A stretch of 64,000 nucleotides of DNA from a virus. The notes under the pieces were generated by a model that searched no databases, had not been told where the DNA came from, and saw only the letters and a program-made list of their open reading frames with translations. Shown here piece by piece: positions 26,098 through 38,700 of this stretch. The stretch spans positions 62,001-126,000 of the IMG/VR virus record IMGVR_UViG_3300048597_000634; one strand, given 5' to 3'. The translations under genes were made by a program, and so were the position numbers. Position 1 is the first letter of the stretch; each line of letters opens with the position of its first letter.

Positions 26098-26727
26098 ATG
26101 TACAACTCCAATCCACCACAATTAATAGATGTATATGGTCGGTCGGTAACTGCCGGGCAATTGAAATATACGCCCATAGTCATCCATTTCCGTCCATCGG
26201 CATTATCCCCTGATGGCTCATTTATCCAGAAGCCCAGTGAGTATTACTTGAAGATACATCCGCCGGCGGTGGTGCATCGAGGGGTGCAGAATATTATTCC
26301 AGAACCTTTTGTCTTAGAAGTGCCGCCGGATGGCTTTATCCGGTTACAGTTAGCGTCTAGTGCCGCCGAGTTGCCCAATGGTCATTACATAGTAGATTAC
26401 CACCGTAAAGGGGCGCGGGCACCGTTATTAGCCCAGCGGTGGCTAATCCCTGAGTTTGACGGTATGGAGTCTAGCCATGATTTTGTTTATACCGGGGCTA
26501 ATCCTTATGAGTTGCCTACTAATGTGTGGTTGGTGAGGTCAGTGGGGTCGAATGGTAATAATGTGTGGAGTTCTAACTATAATGTGTTGACTTGGCCTGG
26601 TGAGACACCGGTGCCTGGGGAGTATGTGCGCGTTGTATTTCAGCCAGCGCTGACTTTAGCAGATATTGTAGATAGCGACGATTTTGGGTTTGAGTCAGCT
26701 AAAGACTTAACTCGACGGCGTGCCTGA
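26098..26727 (+). CDS. Virion-module protein of unknown function
   Basis: 209 residues, between terminase and tape measure. Beta-rich, with RFVLEVPPDGFIRL and LPNGHYIVDYHRKG strands that resemble a small immunoglobulin-like or sandwich domain. The C-terminal 25 residues are acidic then basic (ending LTRRRA). Position upstream of the tape measure is where myoviruses put tape-measure chaperones, but size and composition do not settle it. Confidence 0.5.
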   Translation: MYNSNPPQLIDVYGRSVTAGQLKYTPIVIHFRPSALSPDGSFIQKPSEYYLKIHPPAVVHRGVQNIIPEPFVLEVPPDGFIRLQLASSAAELPNGHYIVDYHRKGARAPLLAQRWLIPEFDGMESSHDFVYTGANPYELPTNVWLVRSVGSNGNNVWSSNYNVLTWPGETPVPGEYVRVVFQPALTLADIVDSDDFGFESAKDLTRRRA

Positions 26728-26771
26728 AGCCGACTTAAGTTGAAGATAAGAGTGCTAACCTTGGGGACTAA

Positions 26772-29700
26772 ATGGCCGGGACTTTTGGGTATACCAGCGT
26801 CAATAATGACCACCAACTGAAGTTTAATGTGCCTGATCGGTTTAGTGCTAGTAGAACCGGTCAAGTACGCCCTGAGTCTGGCTCTAACCCCTACGTTGTA
26901 TATAGTGAGACCCACACAGTCTTTAATTTAGAGCAGTCCTTATCTAGATTTAAGCGAGGCACTGTAGAGACGGATAACTTTCTAGTTACTGCGCCCCCCG
27001 ATAGTTTCTTAGGGTGGGCTTTGGGTAAAACAGAAAGTCAAGTGTTGGCTAAACAGGGTGTTACTAGGGTTCAACAGAGTGAGTTCTCTTTTGGGGCTAA
27101 CAAGAGTAAAATACATGTCCCTGCTGAGACTCAGGGCATAGGCAGGCTTAGATCCTTTCTAGAACGAGTCAATCTTAATGGTGAGCCCCCTTTAGTTTCT
27201 GGCGCAGGTGTAGACCCTAACGTCCCTAAAGAGATTGAACAAAAACTAGCTCACTTTAAGATCACTACTGGAGATATAGATGCTGCTGCTCTAGGTCAAT
27301 ATGAAGGTATAACAGATGGTAACAATAGCCCAGTAGAAGCACCGACTAAAGTGGCAGTCCAAACTACTGCCATGTACGGCAACTATCAATTCCATGGCAC
27401 TTGGGGTATTGTTGGTGGCGCCCTATCGTTTAAACGTGATAGCTCAGGCATAACTGACTTAGGGCGTGGGGCCTACACTCAAGGCTATATGGACACTTCT
27501 ATCCACATAGAAGACCCTAGATATTTACGAATGGTCGATGACTGGAGTAAGGATAAATACGCCACTAGAGGAGTATTTAGAAGTGAAGACTATTCAAAAG
27601 AAGGTCAAGAGAAGTTAGAAGGCGTAAAGCTACTTCGTAACGTATCTATACATGAGGAAGCTATACGAGAAACAGCCGCTTATATTGAGGCGTTAAGTCC
27701 TCGCTCAGCCACTGCAGAACGGTTATCTGAAGGTAAGCAGATAACCAACAAAGATTTAGAGAATATCCGTAAAGAGTATGCAGAAGACTTAGAGGTTATT
27801 CAGTCTGATATGCAGGCGGCTGGCGCCATGTATTACATGAGTGGTCCGGCTATGGGTTACAACGAGACTAACTTGTCTGATAACACTGTAGCTGGCATAC
27901 GACGTCAACAAGTAAAGCAAACCCTAGACCAAATAGAGACTCTAAAGCAGCTGGGTATTAAGCCGGTCATTCATACAGATATTAACCGGATGGATATAGA
28001 TACTGGGTCTAAGCGCCGTCTGTTAGAAGAAGCCTATGTGGTTCAAACTCATACCTTTTTTGGGATGAGTCAACAGCAGGCCCACCACAACGTATCAGGG
28101 TTAGTAATCCCTAACCTGGACATAGACTCTCAGGCTGGTAGTAGGCTCAAAGAAGCAGGTTTAGCGTCGGAAAGCGGTCTGGCAGGATTTATAAGTTTGG
28201 GTACCGCCCGTTTGATTGGCTCCTTTGCCTATGAGATGGGTATCCAAGTAGATCTTGACGCTGCGCCAGACTCCTATGTTGACGCTATTATGGGGTCTAT
28301 TGGTCGGACATTAAACGTGGGGGCAGTATATCGTCAGCGTAAAGACGCTGCTTACCAAGGTCCCAGCGGCGCTGACTTATCATCTTTTTATAAACCCACG
28401 TATAGAGACGTAAGGAGCGGCAACTTCCAGGAGATTGGGTTACTACCAGTCATGCCTAATGAGATGCCCGACGATTTCTTTGAATACTACGGCGGGCTAT
28501 CCACCCGTATCTACTCCGATAGATACCAAGCTTTATACGGCACTAAAGCCACAGGAATGCAAGGTCACGTCTTAGAACGATTAGACGCCAAGCTAAGCGC
28601 GCCCGGCTTTGGTATGGGGCTCAACCAACTATTCCGACAAGACGATTTATACACCCCAGGACAGGGTTTAGCCGGCTTCCTAGCTACTAGTATTGGTAGG
28701 GTATTCGATACTGTTAGCGGGCATTATACGATGCAACGCATTAAGAAACAGCACGACGGGGATTTGTCCGGCTCTTTAGGGGAATACCAACAGAAGATTA
28801 TTGAGCAGGAACACTTCAGGGCTATAGAGCAGCGGGGCTTCTTTGAGAACTTATTCAATACCTTGACGACTACTATTGCCGATACGTCGCTGTCTATGGC
28901 TAGTTACTTTGGGGTTACTCACGCCTATAGTATTGCCAAAGCACAAATCGAAGACGCCGGTTCCAAACATATCCTTGATGTCGTTACTGGAGCAGTGGGC
29001 GAAGGTAAGGCACATACTAGTATCTTGATGTTAACTGGGGGGCACTCCAAGTTGTTTGAGGAGGCTAATCAGTTACATGAGTTGATGGACAAAGTCGGAG
29101 GCTTCGATAGCATTAAGTCTGCTTCATCACTTGGTGATTATCTGTTAGCCGTACAAGACTTCACTTCTGGGCAAGATGTAACTATAGCTGAGGGCGCTAC
29201 TGATAGCGTTTTTGGGTGGTATAAGAAAAAGAAAGATGTTGAAGGATTTATGCGGACTCCTACAGGCCCAGGCGCTGCACCAGTGTCAGCTTTAGGAGAG
29301 CAACAGCTGTTCGACTTTCTAGACGATATTTATAATGTAAAGCCCGGCTTGGACGATGACTTAGCCAGTCTAGTTAAAAAGAAATTAGGGCAGGCTAATA
29401 CAAATAGTATTGACCCAGCTGCCTTAAGGAAAGCTTACGCTAAAGCATTAGAGGAGATGGGTATAACTATAAACTTGCCTACTTCAGGTAACGCTCATGT
29501 AAGCGGCAGCGTTGAGTTAGCTAGGTCACTGGATAATGCTAATTCTGGTGCGATTCACATGCCAGATGCCGTTGGCTTTAGGAACATTAGGGCGGTACGC
29601 CGGCTAGACTCAGCCAATCTAACTAATATGTTCCTGCCGTTCTTAGATAACGCGGTAGACCTATCAACAGAGGCTAGTAAGGAAGGATATCTAAAGGCTC

Positions 29701-32700
29701 GGGAACAGCTAGTTGACTTAGCCCGCGCCAAACCTGTTCTAACCTTTGACTCTAGTGTCCAAGGTGAACACACCAATAAAATTCTCCACTACGGTTATGA
29801 TCGGCTAACGGACTTGGCCCGTACCTTCGACGACCTGGCTCAATACTTACCCGCCTATCCTCTACTATGGATTAAGCCCATACGAGACGCATTTAACCGC
29901 TATGAGTTAGCCCAAGGCAAAACTAAAGATGACATTCTTGGTACTAGACGCTCTTTTAGAGATCTAATCGGCCCGGGCTTTACTGGACTACTATCTTTAC
30001 AAGGGGAAGTAAGTAGAACCATAGGCAGCATAGCCCAAGTAGGTGTAGGCAAATATGTGACTAACACCTTGGAGGTGTTTAAACTACAAGGTCAGGCTTC
30101 TGTTCTAGAAGCTAAGATAGCTAACTCATTTAAAGAGTCATATAAGTTTATTGCTCAAGTTCACGGTGCCGCCAACAACGTTAACTTCGATGACGTACTT
30201 CAGGCATTTATAGATAGGCTACAAGATCCTAAAAAAAGCGGGATTAATCAACAAGACTTTGAGGAGTTAGCGAAGTTACATTCAGAAATAAGCCTGAAGA
30301 TTAATAAGACCCCAGGCTTGAAATACTCTACTGGGCATAACGAATTAGGGGCGCCTGGCGAGGACTCTTATGCCGGACTAAGGAAGTTCTTATTCAGTGC
30401 TGGTGCGGTGCTAATCGCTGACCGCATTATCGACCACTTCTTTATTAAGCCCCAAGGAGTGGACTTAGGCGATAGTCTAATGAGCCATATCTTCGGGACT
30501 GTCAGCCCTGAAGTAGAAGGCAGAGAAGAAGACGCTAAGGTATTAGCTGGCTATAGTCAAAACTATAGTCATACGGCGCCGGCTATATTCAAATATCCGG
30601 CAGCTACTGCAGGGTACGCCATAGGTGGTCTAGTTTTCCCTTCTGTATACCACCAAGCCAGTCATCTAAAGTATTGGACTTCTGCTACTAAGGGTAAGCA
30701 GTTCACCTCCGACCAAGTAGAGTTGGTCACCCAAGTAGCGTCTGGCATCACCCAGGGGTTACAAGGTATAACACCTAACGCTACTAAAGAGCAATTAGCC
30801 GAGGCGTTTGCTAAGGGTAGTGCTAATGCCTTTGCAGGGTCTAATAAGTTACGCTTTGGTTATGCCGGCGCTTTTGTGGGTGCATCCTTAGCACTATTAG
30901 CTACCCAAGCAATTACATCTGTAGTGGCTTCCACTTTAGAGCCACTGGTAGCCCTAGGGGATACAGCATTCCGTGGTCGTTGGCATGACCCCCGTAAAGG
31001 TTTAGAACTAGACCCGATTAAAGGTAGTGCGGCAGCCATATTTGCTAAAGCGCATAGACAAGGGGCTGCTAGGGCAGCAGCGTTATCTCAGAGGGCTGAG
31101 GCTCGTGGTGGTAAGGCTGGAGATTATATGGATTATACGTCTAGGGGAAGTATGGTAGTCGCCTGGCTATTATCCTCCTCTATGACGGTAAGCGCCCAGC
31201 AACCAGGTAGATTATTCTATCCATTTGCTACCCAAATAGCCGCGCCGTTCTACCAGTTCGCCATGGTAGGTAAGTTAGACCCCAGCTCTAACCAGATTAC
31301 TATGCAGTCTGGTTTGCAGCTGTTCCCACTATCTGGGGTGGGCTTTATGGTGCCGTCTATGTTCAACCCAGCTACTAAATACACCCCATCTATCGCCGAA
31401 CAATTCCTCATCAACCAATTAACAGACCTTACTCCCGGTATGAACCAACGGGCGTTAATCGGTGATGACTCCGACGTAGAGCAACGAAAAGAAGCCTATT
31501 CACTGTTAAAGGCATCGTCTGGGATATTATCGCTGGCGCTAGGGTCAGGGCTTAACCCTACGTTTGACTATAGACCGGTGATGTTTATTGGTGGGCTTAC
31601 TGCTTTACAGTCTGCAGAGCAGGTATTAGGTAAGTCTGTGGGCAGATTAAAGCCCGACTCTGCTTTATATAAAGAGCTGAAGAATTACGAGACTGTTTAC
31701 TCTATCGCGAGTATGGGGCTAAACGTAACAGATAAGTTAACACGAGGGGCGTTTTCTTTAAGCCTCACAGGAGTTAATTACCTAACTCACTCTATTACTG
31801 CCTTCTTAGGGCGCGGGGAATTGTCCTTATTTAAGGCAGGCCCCGCGGCTAGGAAACTAATGCCGTTTTATCTGAGTGCTATGTTAGTGGCGGGTATGTT
31901 ACGTCCTGGACAGACTACCACTGAACACCAAAGTGATCACATAGGCTCTTTGATTGAAAACCTTACGGAAGGTAATACTTTTGGTGCAGTGCGGTTAGAG
32001 CAAGACCATTTGACTAACTATGTGCTGGCTACGGCTATCGGGTCGGCGGGTTTTGGTGGCGCCCTTACTGCTTCAGGAGCATTTGAGAACGTAGCTGACT
32101 GGGCTAATGAGGCTGGTACGGGCTATATAGGTCTTAAGAAGCAAGAGATGTACAAGACTTACTTGGAGCATCTAGGAAAGATAGGTGTCTCTGTAGATGA
32201 TGCTGCTGATTTTAGAAAACAGTTGATGGTCAGCATTAAGCGTGGCGAGAACGTAACCACCCTATTATCCCAGGTTAACCGCCAGCAATTACCGCTATTA
32301 CAGTCCGGTGCCGCCCGCCTTGGTATGGCTTCTAGGGTCTTAGCCCCTATACTCTTAGGGTCGTTTGTGGCGGCTCAGTTCTTATCTCTGACGGACTTCT
32401 ATGACCACTCCAACCCAGTCAGTTACTTATTAAGGGGTCTTACTGATACTGGTCGTGGCGCTCAGATGACCTATGAACAGAAGGCGATGCTTTCTAACTT
32501 AGGCATTAAGGGTGCCAGATACCAACCCAAGAACGTAGGCGAGGCAGTCTCGAACGTAGGGGATTATCTCTTAAGGTCAGTATTCTTCATGGGTAACCCG
32601 TCTAAGTCCATGGGGACTTACCAGGATGCGCCGTCGCCGTTCTTGGGATTAGGCGGTCCTTTTGGGGTATCTGGTCAGCAGGATATGATGAAGTCCTATA

Positions 32701-35700
32701 TGCAGTCTCAGTCGGTGGCTGCTGACGTTAGTGGATCATTTTACTTAATGCCTGCTATGGCATCTGAGTTTAATAACGCTAAGTCCTTAGGTCCCCTATT
32801 AGCCGCCGCCCAGCGTAACCCTAACCTGACTGACTCTAGGGCAGTAGCCCTATACCGAGCCACGTTGATGCGTAAGTCCAGGGCTACGTATAAGAACAAT
32901 ATTAGTGCAGGTGAGTCTGCGGCTATTTCTAGCCCTACATTACAGATTGCCATTGGGCGCCGCTCAGATGAAGTAAGACGTCTTGCTTGGCAAACCGGCG
33001 AGGGTCATATGTTAGACCTGTTGACCACTATGGCTGCCGCAGGTCGGATTAAAACAGAGGCCACTACCAACTTTATTAGTAATGCCGGCGCTACTATATA
33101 TGACTTTGTGGGTAATAACTTCAGAATCCAACCTACTAACATCGCTGGTAATCCTGTTAGGTTTAGTATCCAGACTAATGCTGAGTTCGCCCGGGCTATG
33201 TGGACTATGGCTAAGGGCAGCAATACTCAGACTGACATCAACACGATGTTATATGACTCTGAGCGGGTACAAGACGCTGGGCCCAATCCTGTTACAGGGT
33301 ACTTCGGCAATATCATGAGTTACGCCTTTGGTACCTTTTATGACCGTACCTTAGATGAGTATGGCCCGAGCTTCCACAATATATTGCCCGCCGCCGCCCT
33401 AGCATTTAGTGCAGTGGGCTTAAGCGCCATGTTGACCGGTACGGCGATAACTTCGGTTGTACAGGGTATTGGGGCGCTAGGTGCCTTACAGGTGTATGGA
33501 ACGCTGGCCGACTCTGCTCGTAACTTAGACCAAGCGAGACAGAACGTCACTCATGTTATACAAAGCACTTCCTATGGCATCGGGCGCGATAACAAATTAA
33601 TGAAGCAAGTTGGCTCAGTGATGTCTGAGATGGATATGACCGGGGGCGTAACCGAGGAAGCCATTACTGCCTTAAATAGTGTTTTTGGTAAACGCAACCA
33701 AGTTGGTAGTTTAGGTAAGTTCAGTAACTCCCTAGCGGGTAAGGCCAGCCAACTAGCCTCTATGTCTGCTAGTAATACTAACGATATAACGGAGGTACTG
33801 CGGCAGATTAAAGCGGACTTCAACGATAGCGTTGAGGGTCTTCAGAAAGGCTTCAACATGTCAAACGACGCTTTCAAAGAGATGTTAGAGGGCATATTTG
33901 ATGCGACTGATAGCACTTTAGTAGCCGGCATCAATAATATTCTTCGCAACATGCCTCTGGAAGAAACCCGCCGACAAGAGATAGAAATCCTATTGTTGCA
34001 GCATATGCAGAATAATATGGACCCCTTGCGTAATACGTCGGGGTTTAAGCTGACTGATGCCGCCCCTAGCGATAAGTCTCGTATTGTTTATAACTCTCTA
34101 TCTGACAAAAAAACCATGAGCGCTAGCTCTGCGTTTATCAATACAGTATTAGACCAAGAAGGGTACTCTGGACTATTTAAACGGTCTACGGGAGGGCTAT
34201 TCCGGGCATCTTTTGCCATGTTTGATATGAAAGCTGCTTATGAGTTTGCCAGCTTTGCGGCGGCTTCCTCTGACCCTATGGATGAATTAGAACGCCGTCG
34301 GTCCTCTTATGCTGCCGCTGCCAGTCTATTCCAAACATTCGGGATGATTATCCCAGGTCAGGTAGTATTAGGCACCTTAGCTAAGAACCCGACCTTAGCT
34401 GTAGCAGCTATGGTCGCTGCGGTAGGTATTGGTAGTGTTGCCTATGCCAACAAGGGTTTTCGTAAAAAGGTCAGTAACTTCTTCAAGCCGAAGTTTAAGT
34501 GGGCAGACCGTAACATAATTAAGCCTACTATTAGGTCTATTGCCAGTGCTTTAGACGCAGTGGGAAGTATTGGCGCTGTCCAAACTATGCTATCTCCAGT
34601 ACGGGTTATTACCTCAGGCTTAGATCCTATGTTTACGAATATGCGGCGTAGGGCGGCGCGCATACCTGGGGTTAACTTCATAGCTGACATGTTCATCCCT
34701 GAGACCAAAGAATCGTTCTACGACCGGTGGTCTGAGCAGACACCCACTATGACCGCCTATGGTCCCCGCATGGAGTTATACACCCGTGCAGAGATAGAAC
34801 AAGACCGTAAGAATAGGATTGAATCTCGGCGACGCCGGGGCGGTCAATTAAACGCTGGCATTAGTGTTGAGTTAATGTCTGGATTCCTACAAGGTAGACC
34901 TGATTCTACTGAATTAGGTCGTATGAGGTTAGAGCGTTTAACCAAGGGCGCTGGGCGGGTAGCCAGTGAGCACATAGGGTATAGCTATGTAAGCCCCCTA
35001 ATTCATTTAGCGGTTAAGCGGCGTCAACAAGAGATAGACTCCTATGGCAATGCTCTACTTGGCCCGTTGGTTCCTGAGACTAGGGGGTCGGCGGCGCCCA
35101 TATTGTCTTTGTCAACTAGTGTTATGCGTTATAGCTTGCACAGCACTGGCAGTTTAATTCAAGCGCCTATGGATGTGGCAGGTAAGGGGGCGGCCATAAC
35201 CATAAAGTCTTTTGCTTGGCTGAATGACGCCTTTACTAAGGTGAAAGACAGTAAGTTAGTATTTGGTCTTATTGGGGGTGCTAAGGCAGCTCCTAATAAC
35301 CAAATGTTTACCTGGGCTGCCGCCGGCGTGATCGGCTCATCTATCTTGGCAGACCGTTTAGGTTGGACTCAAAAAGAAGATAAGAAATGGCAAACTGCCG
35401 GGCTGGTAATTGGGGCAGGCGCTACAGCGGCGGTGGCCAGACCCTATGCCGGCGCCGCCTTTAATATGCTAGCTGACCAAGATAACTTTGCCGGTAAGAA
35501 TATTCGTAAGCTACGTCGTATAAACATGAATGCCATTACTGACCTGGCGGTTAAGGTCGGTATGGGCGGTCTTAAATGGACTAAGGGGTTATTTAGTCAC
35601 GCATCACAGTGGGCAAGGACTCAATCATGGTCTCGCATAGCGGCTAATACCGGGTATAGTGGCGCTGCTATTGTCGGGGCAACAATGTTATTAAGCCCGG

Positions 35701-38700
35701 CGGTGGATGACTTTCTGGGTTGGGGTGAAGACCCTAAGAAAGAGAATGACCGTAAATTATTAGACCGTCGTAGGATGACGGCTATTGGAGTTACTGCAGG
35801 GGTGTCACTATTAGCTAGATTAGGAGCCACTTGGAAGCCTAACCTTGCAGGCTCAGCAGTTAACAAAGTAGGGGGCTCTGTCACACGATTAGCCACTTTT
35901 GGGGTTAGTACCTTAGCAGTGTTTAAGCTTAGTAAGGTAGTGATGGCTAATCAAATCACTGGGTTTGGATTTAACACTGCTTTTAACGTCGGCTATGGTT
36001 TGCTTAACTTAGAAGACGACGCACAAGGTCGGGCTAAAGCACAGGCCTATGAAGCTACCACGAGCACCATTGCTTTTGGTTTGACTGTGGGTTATGCATA
36101 TAACGTCTATGGTAAGGAATTAATAAATAAAGCTAGGGGTATAGCCCCGACGCATGTAGGCTGGGCTGCTTTCCGCCATAACGTTAAGTCTGGGCTTAAG
36201 AATATATTCACACCAGTTACCTTTGGAGCACCTTATTGGGGTCAGATAAGGGGTCTATTAGGGGGTGGTTGGAATGCGGTCTATAACTCGAATAATTTGG
36301 CTGGGCGGGCGCTAAGACCTACAGGTAGGTATTTAGGAATGGCTAAGGACATGCTGCCTAAACTACCCCCCGGTTGGAATGAGCCTGTTAATAAGTTCTT
36401 TGGTCGTAAGATTAATTGGTTAATCAACGCCCAGAATGCGGCTAACCCAACTAAGGCACAATACGCAGCCTTCGATGCTGAGCAGATAGGATTACGGGAA
36501 CCTGCCCGAAAATTAGCCATTAAGAAGTGGGGTACTGTAGCTAGCCATGCGGCGAAATTAACCCCATTGATTATGGATACGGCTACCATAGCCGCCGCCC
36601 ACCACCGATACACTAAAGTAGACCCTAAAGATCACCTTGGTAACTACAAGGAAGCCTACCGCGCATATTACCAGTCGTCGGCTATGACTGCGGTCAGTAG
36701 CGTGCTTAGTGCCATTAGTGGTGGTGATAAGAAAGTAGGTCTGGTTAGCACTTTGTTAACTACCACTCAAGTTAGTGATATTGCCGGACGTATGGCAGAA
36801 GAGTGGGCTACTAAAGACTTGTATTCAGGGCGGTTATTAACTGAACAACGTGCCGGTCAAGATAGTTACTTTAGTCCTGAGTCAGCTGCTGGCGTAGGAG
36901 CTTTAACGCTTAGTGCTGCAGCCACTGCGTCTTACTACAAAGTAGGGGTCTTTAAGTCAGCTCGTTGGGATAAGACCGCCAACTTTATGGCAACTCATGC
37001 TGGTCAAGTAGCCCAAACAGCCATTACTGCCTATAACTGGCAAGATACCTGGCGTGCTGGTCGGCAAAGATATAGTGGTACTAATCCTAACTACATTGCC
37101 GCACAGCGCAGTAGTGATTTGGGCAAAGGGGCATTATACGCGGCGGCTATGTTGTCCTTGGCGTCTAAGAATCCAAGTTCTGGAGGTAAGAATCTGGCGT
37201 TAAGGACTGCTGGGGTGGTAACCTTTACTGCTGCTGCTATGGCAATGGATAACACTGAGTCTTATTTTGCTAAGCAACATACCTTAGCTGTCCGAGAAGC
37301 AGGCATTAGGGATGTATATGTTAAGAACTTAATCCAACGGGAAGCCGCCGAATCTACCCTTGGTTATGGTGCTGCTGGGGCGGCTATAGCTGGTCTAACC
37401 GTAGCCTCGTTATTGGCTTTTAAAGGCAAAGGTACTCCTTTCTGGAGTAAGGCGTCTTATGCACTACTAAGTGCCGCTACTGGTGGTTCAGCGGCTAGTT
37501 TCTTCGGACATCAGTGGCAATTAAATAAGGGTATCCAGAAGTATAAGGATGGTATTACTCCTGAGCAATATTTAGAACGGCAGCGGTGGATAGACAATGG
37601 TGCGTATACCCCAGATAGTTGGCGCAACACTGACCAGAACCGAATGCAATGGTTGTTATGGAATACTGATTCGGTTAATGCCCGTAATCAGGTTCGCCGT
37701 GGGCGAACGGGTGCGGCTATAGGATTAGGTAACTTGAGTAGTAGCTATGTGACTCCTGATATGATAGCCGCCGCCCAAGATCGGGAGTTAAGAGCACGTT
37801 ATGGCCAGCCTATTACCTTTACCAGTACCGTTCAGTTTGTCGGTGGGGCTACTATACTTGCTGCTAATACTTTCCGATATGAGAAGGGTTTAGGCGCGGT
37901 AGGGGTTACATTTAGGCAACATATTAAGCCTACAGCCACTTTGTTTGATACGGTAGCGGGCTCTGCTAAAGATATGAGTCTTTGGCAGAAAGGTAAGTCT
38001 ATTGGTGGGTCTACACTAAACGCAGGATTCCAAGCATTACCCCTAATGTCGTATTACTTTGCTGCTCAAGGTGCTAAGGAGCAAATCACTAAGCATTCTG
38101 GACGTTATAGTTCTGGACGTATGACTACCGCCCAATACTTACAGGCTACTGCTTTGAGTAGAAGGGCGTATATGGCTCGTAGTGAGGCGCTATATGACGC
38201 CTATTTGCCGGGTTCGTCTAGTATAATGCGGTCGATTATAAGCGGCGTGGCTTTTGGTGCAGCCAAGGGTGCCTTATCAGGCGTCTTAGACTCCAAAGCC
38301 ATTGATGATGAGCGTCGGTGGATTGAGCGTAATAAAGAGGGGCTAAACCTTAGTAGTCTGAACCTAGCTAAAGCCAACCGTGCGTCCAGAAAATATCTAA
38401 CTGGTGGTAGTGGTACTGATAAGGTAGTCGGATTGGCTACCGGTGTAACCACTTTAAGTATCAACCTGTCAGCTGGTTTCATCACTGGTGGTCCTGTTGG
38501 TATATTCACTGGACTAATCACTAGTATTGTGCCAGGGTTACAGAACCAAGCCATCGCTAAGGCGAATATATCTAGACATAGGGCGCGCAATGTATTGCTA
38601 GAGAAAGGTAATGAAGTAGGGCATGAAGGGATATTAGACGACCTGAGTGGTATTGGAGCTGATGGTTATGGAATGATGGCGCTTAACATGGGGATTAGCT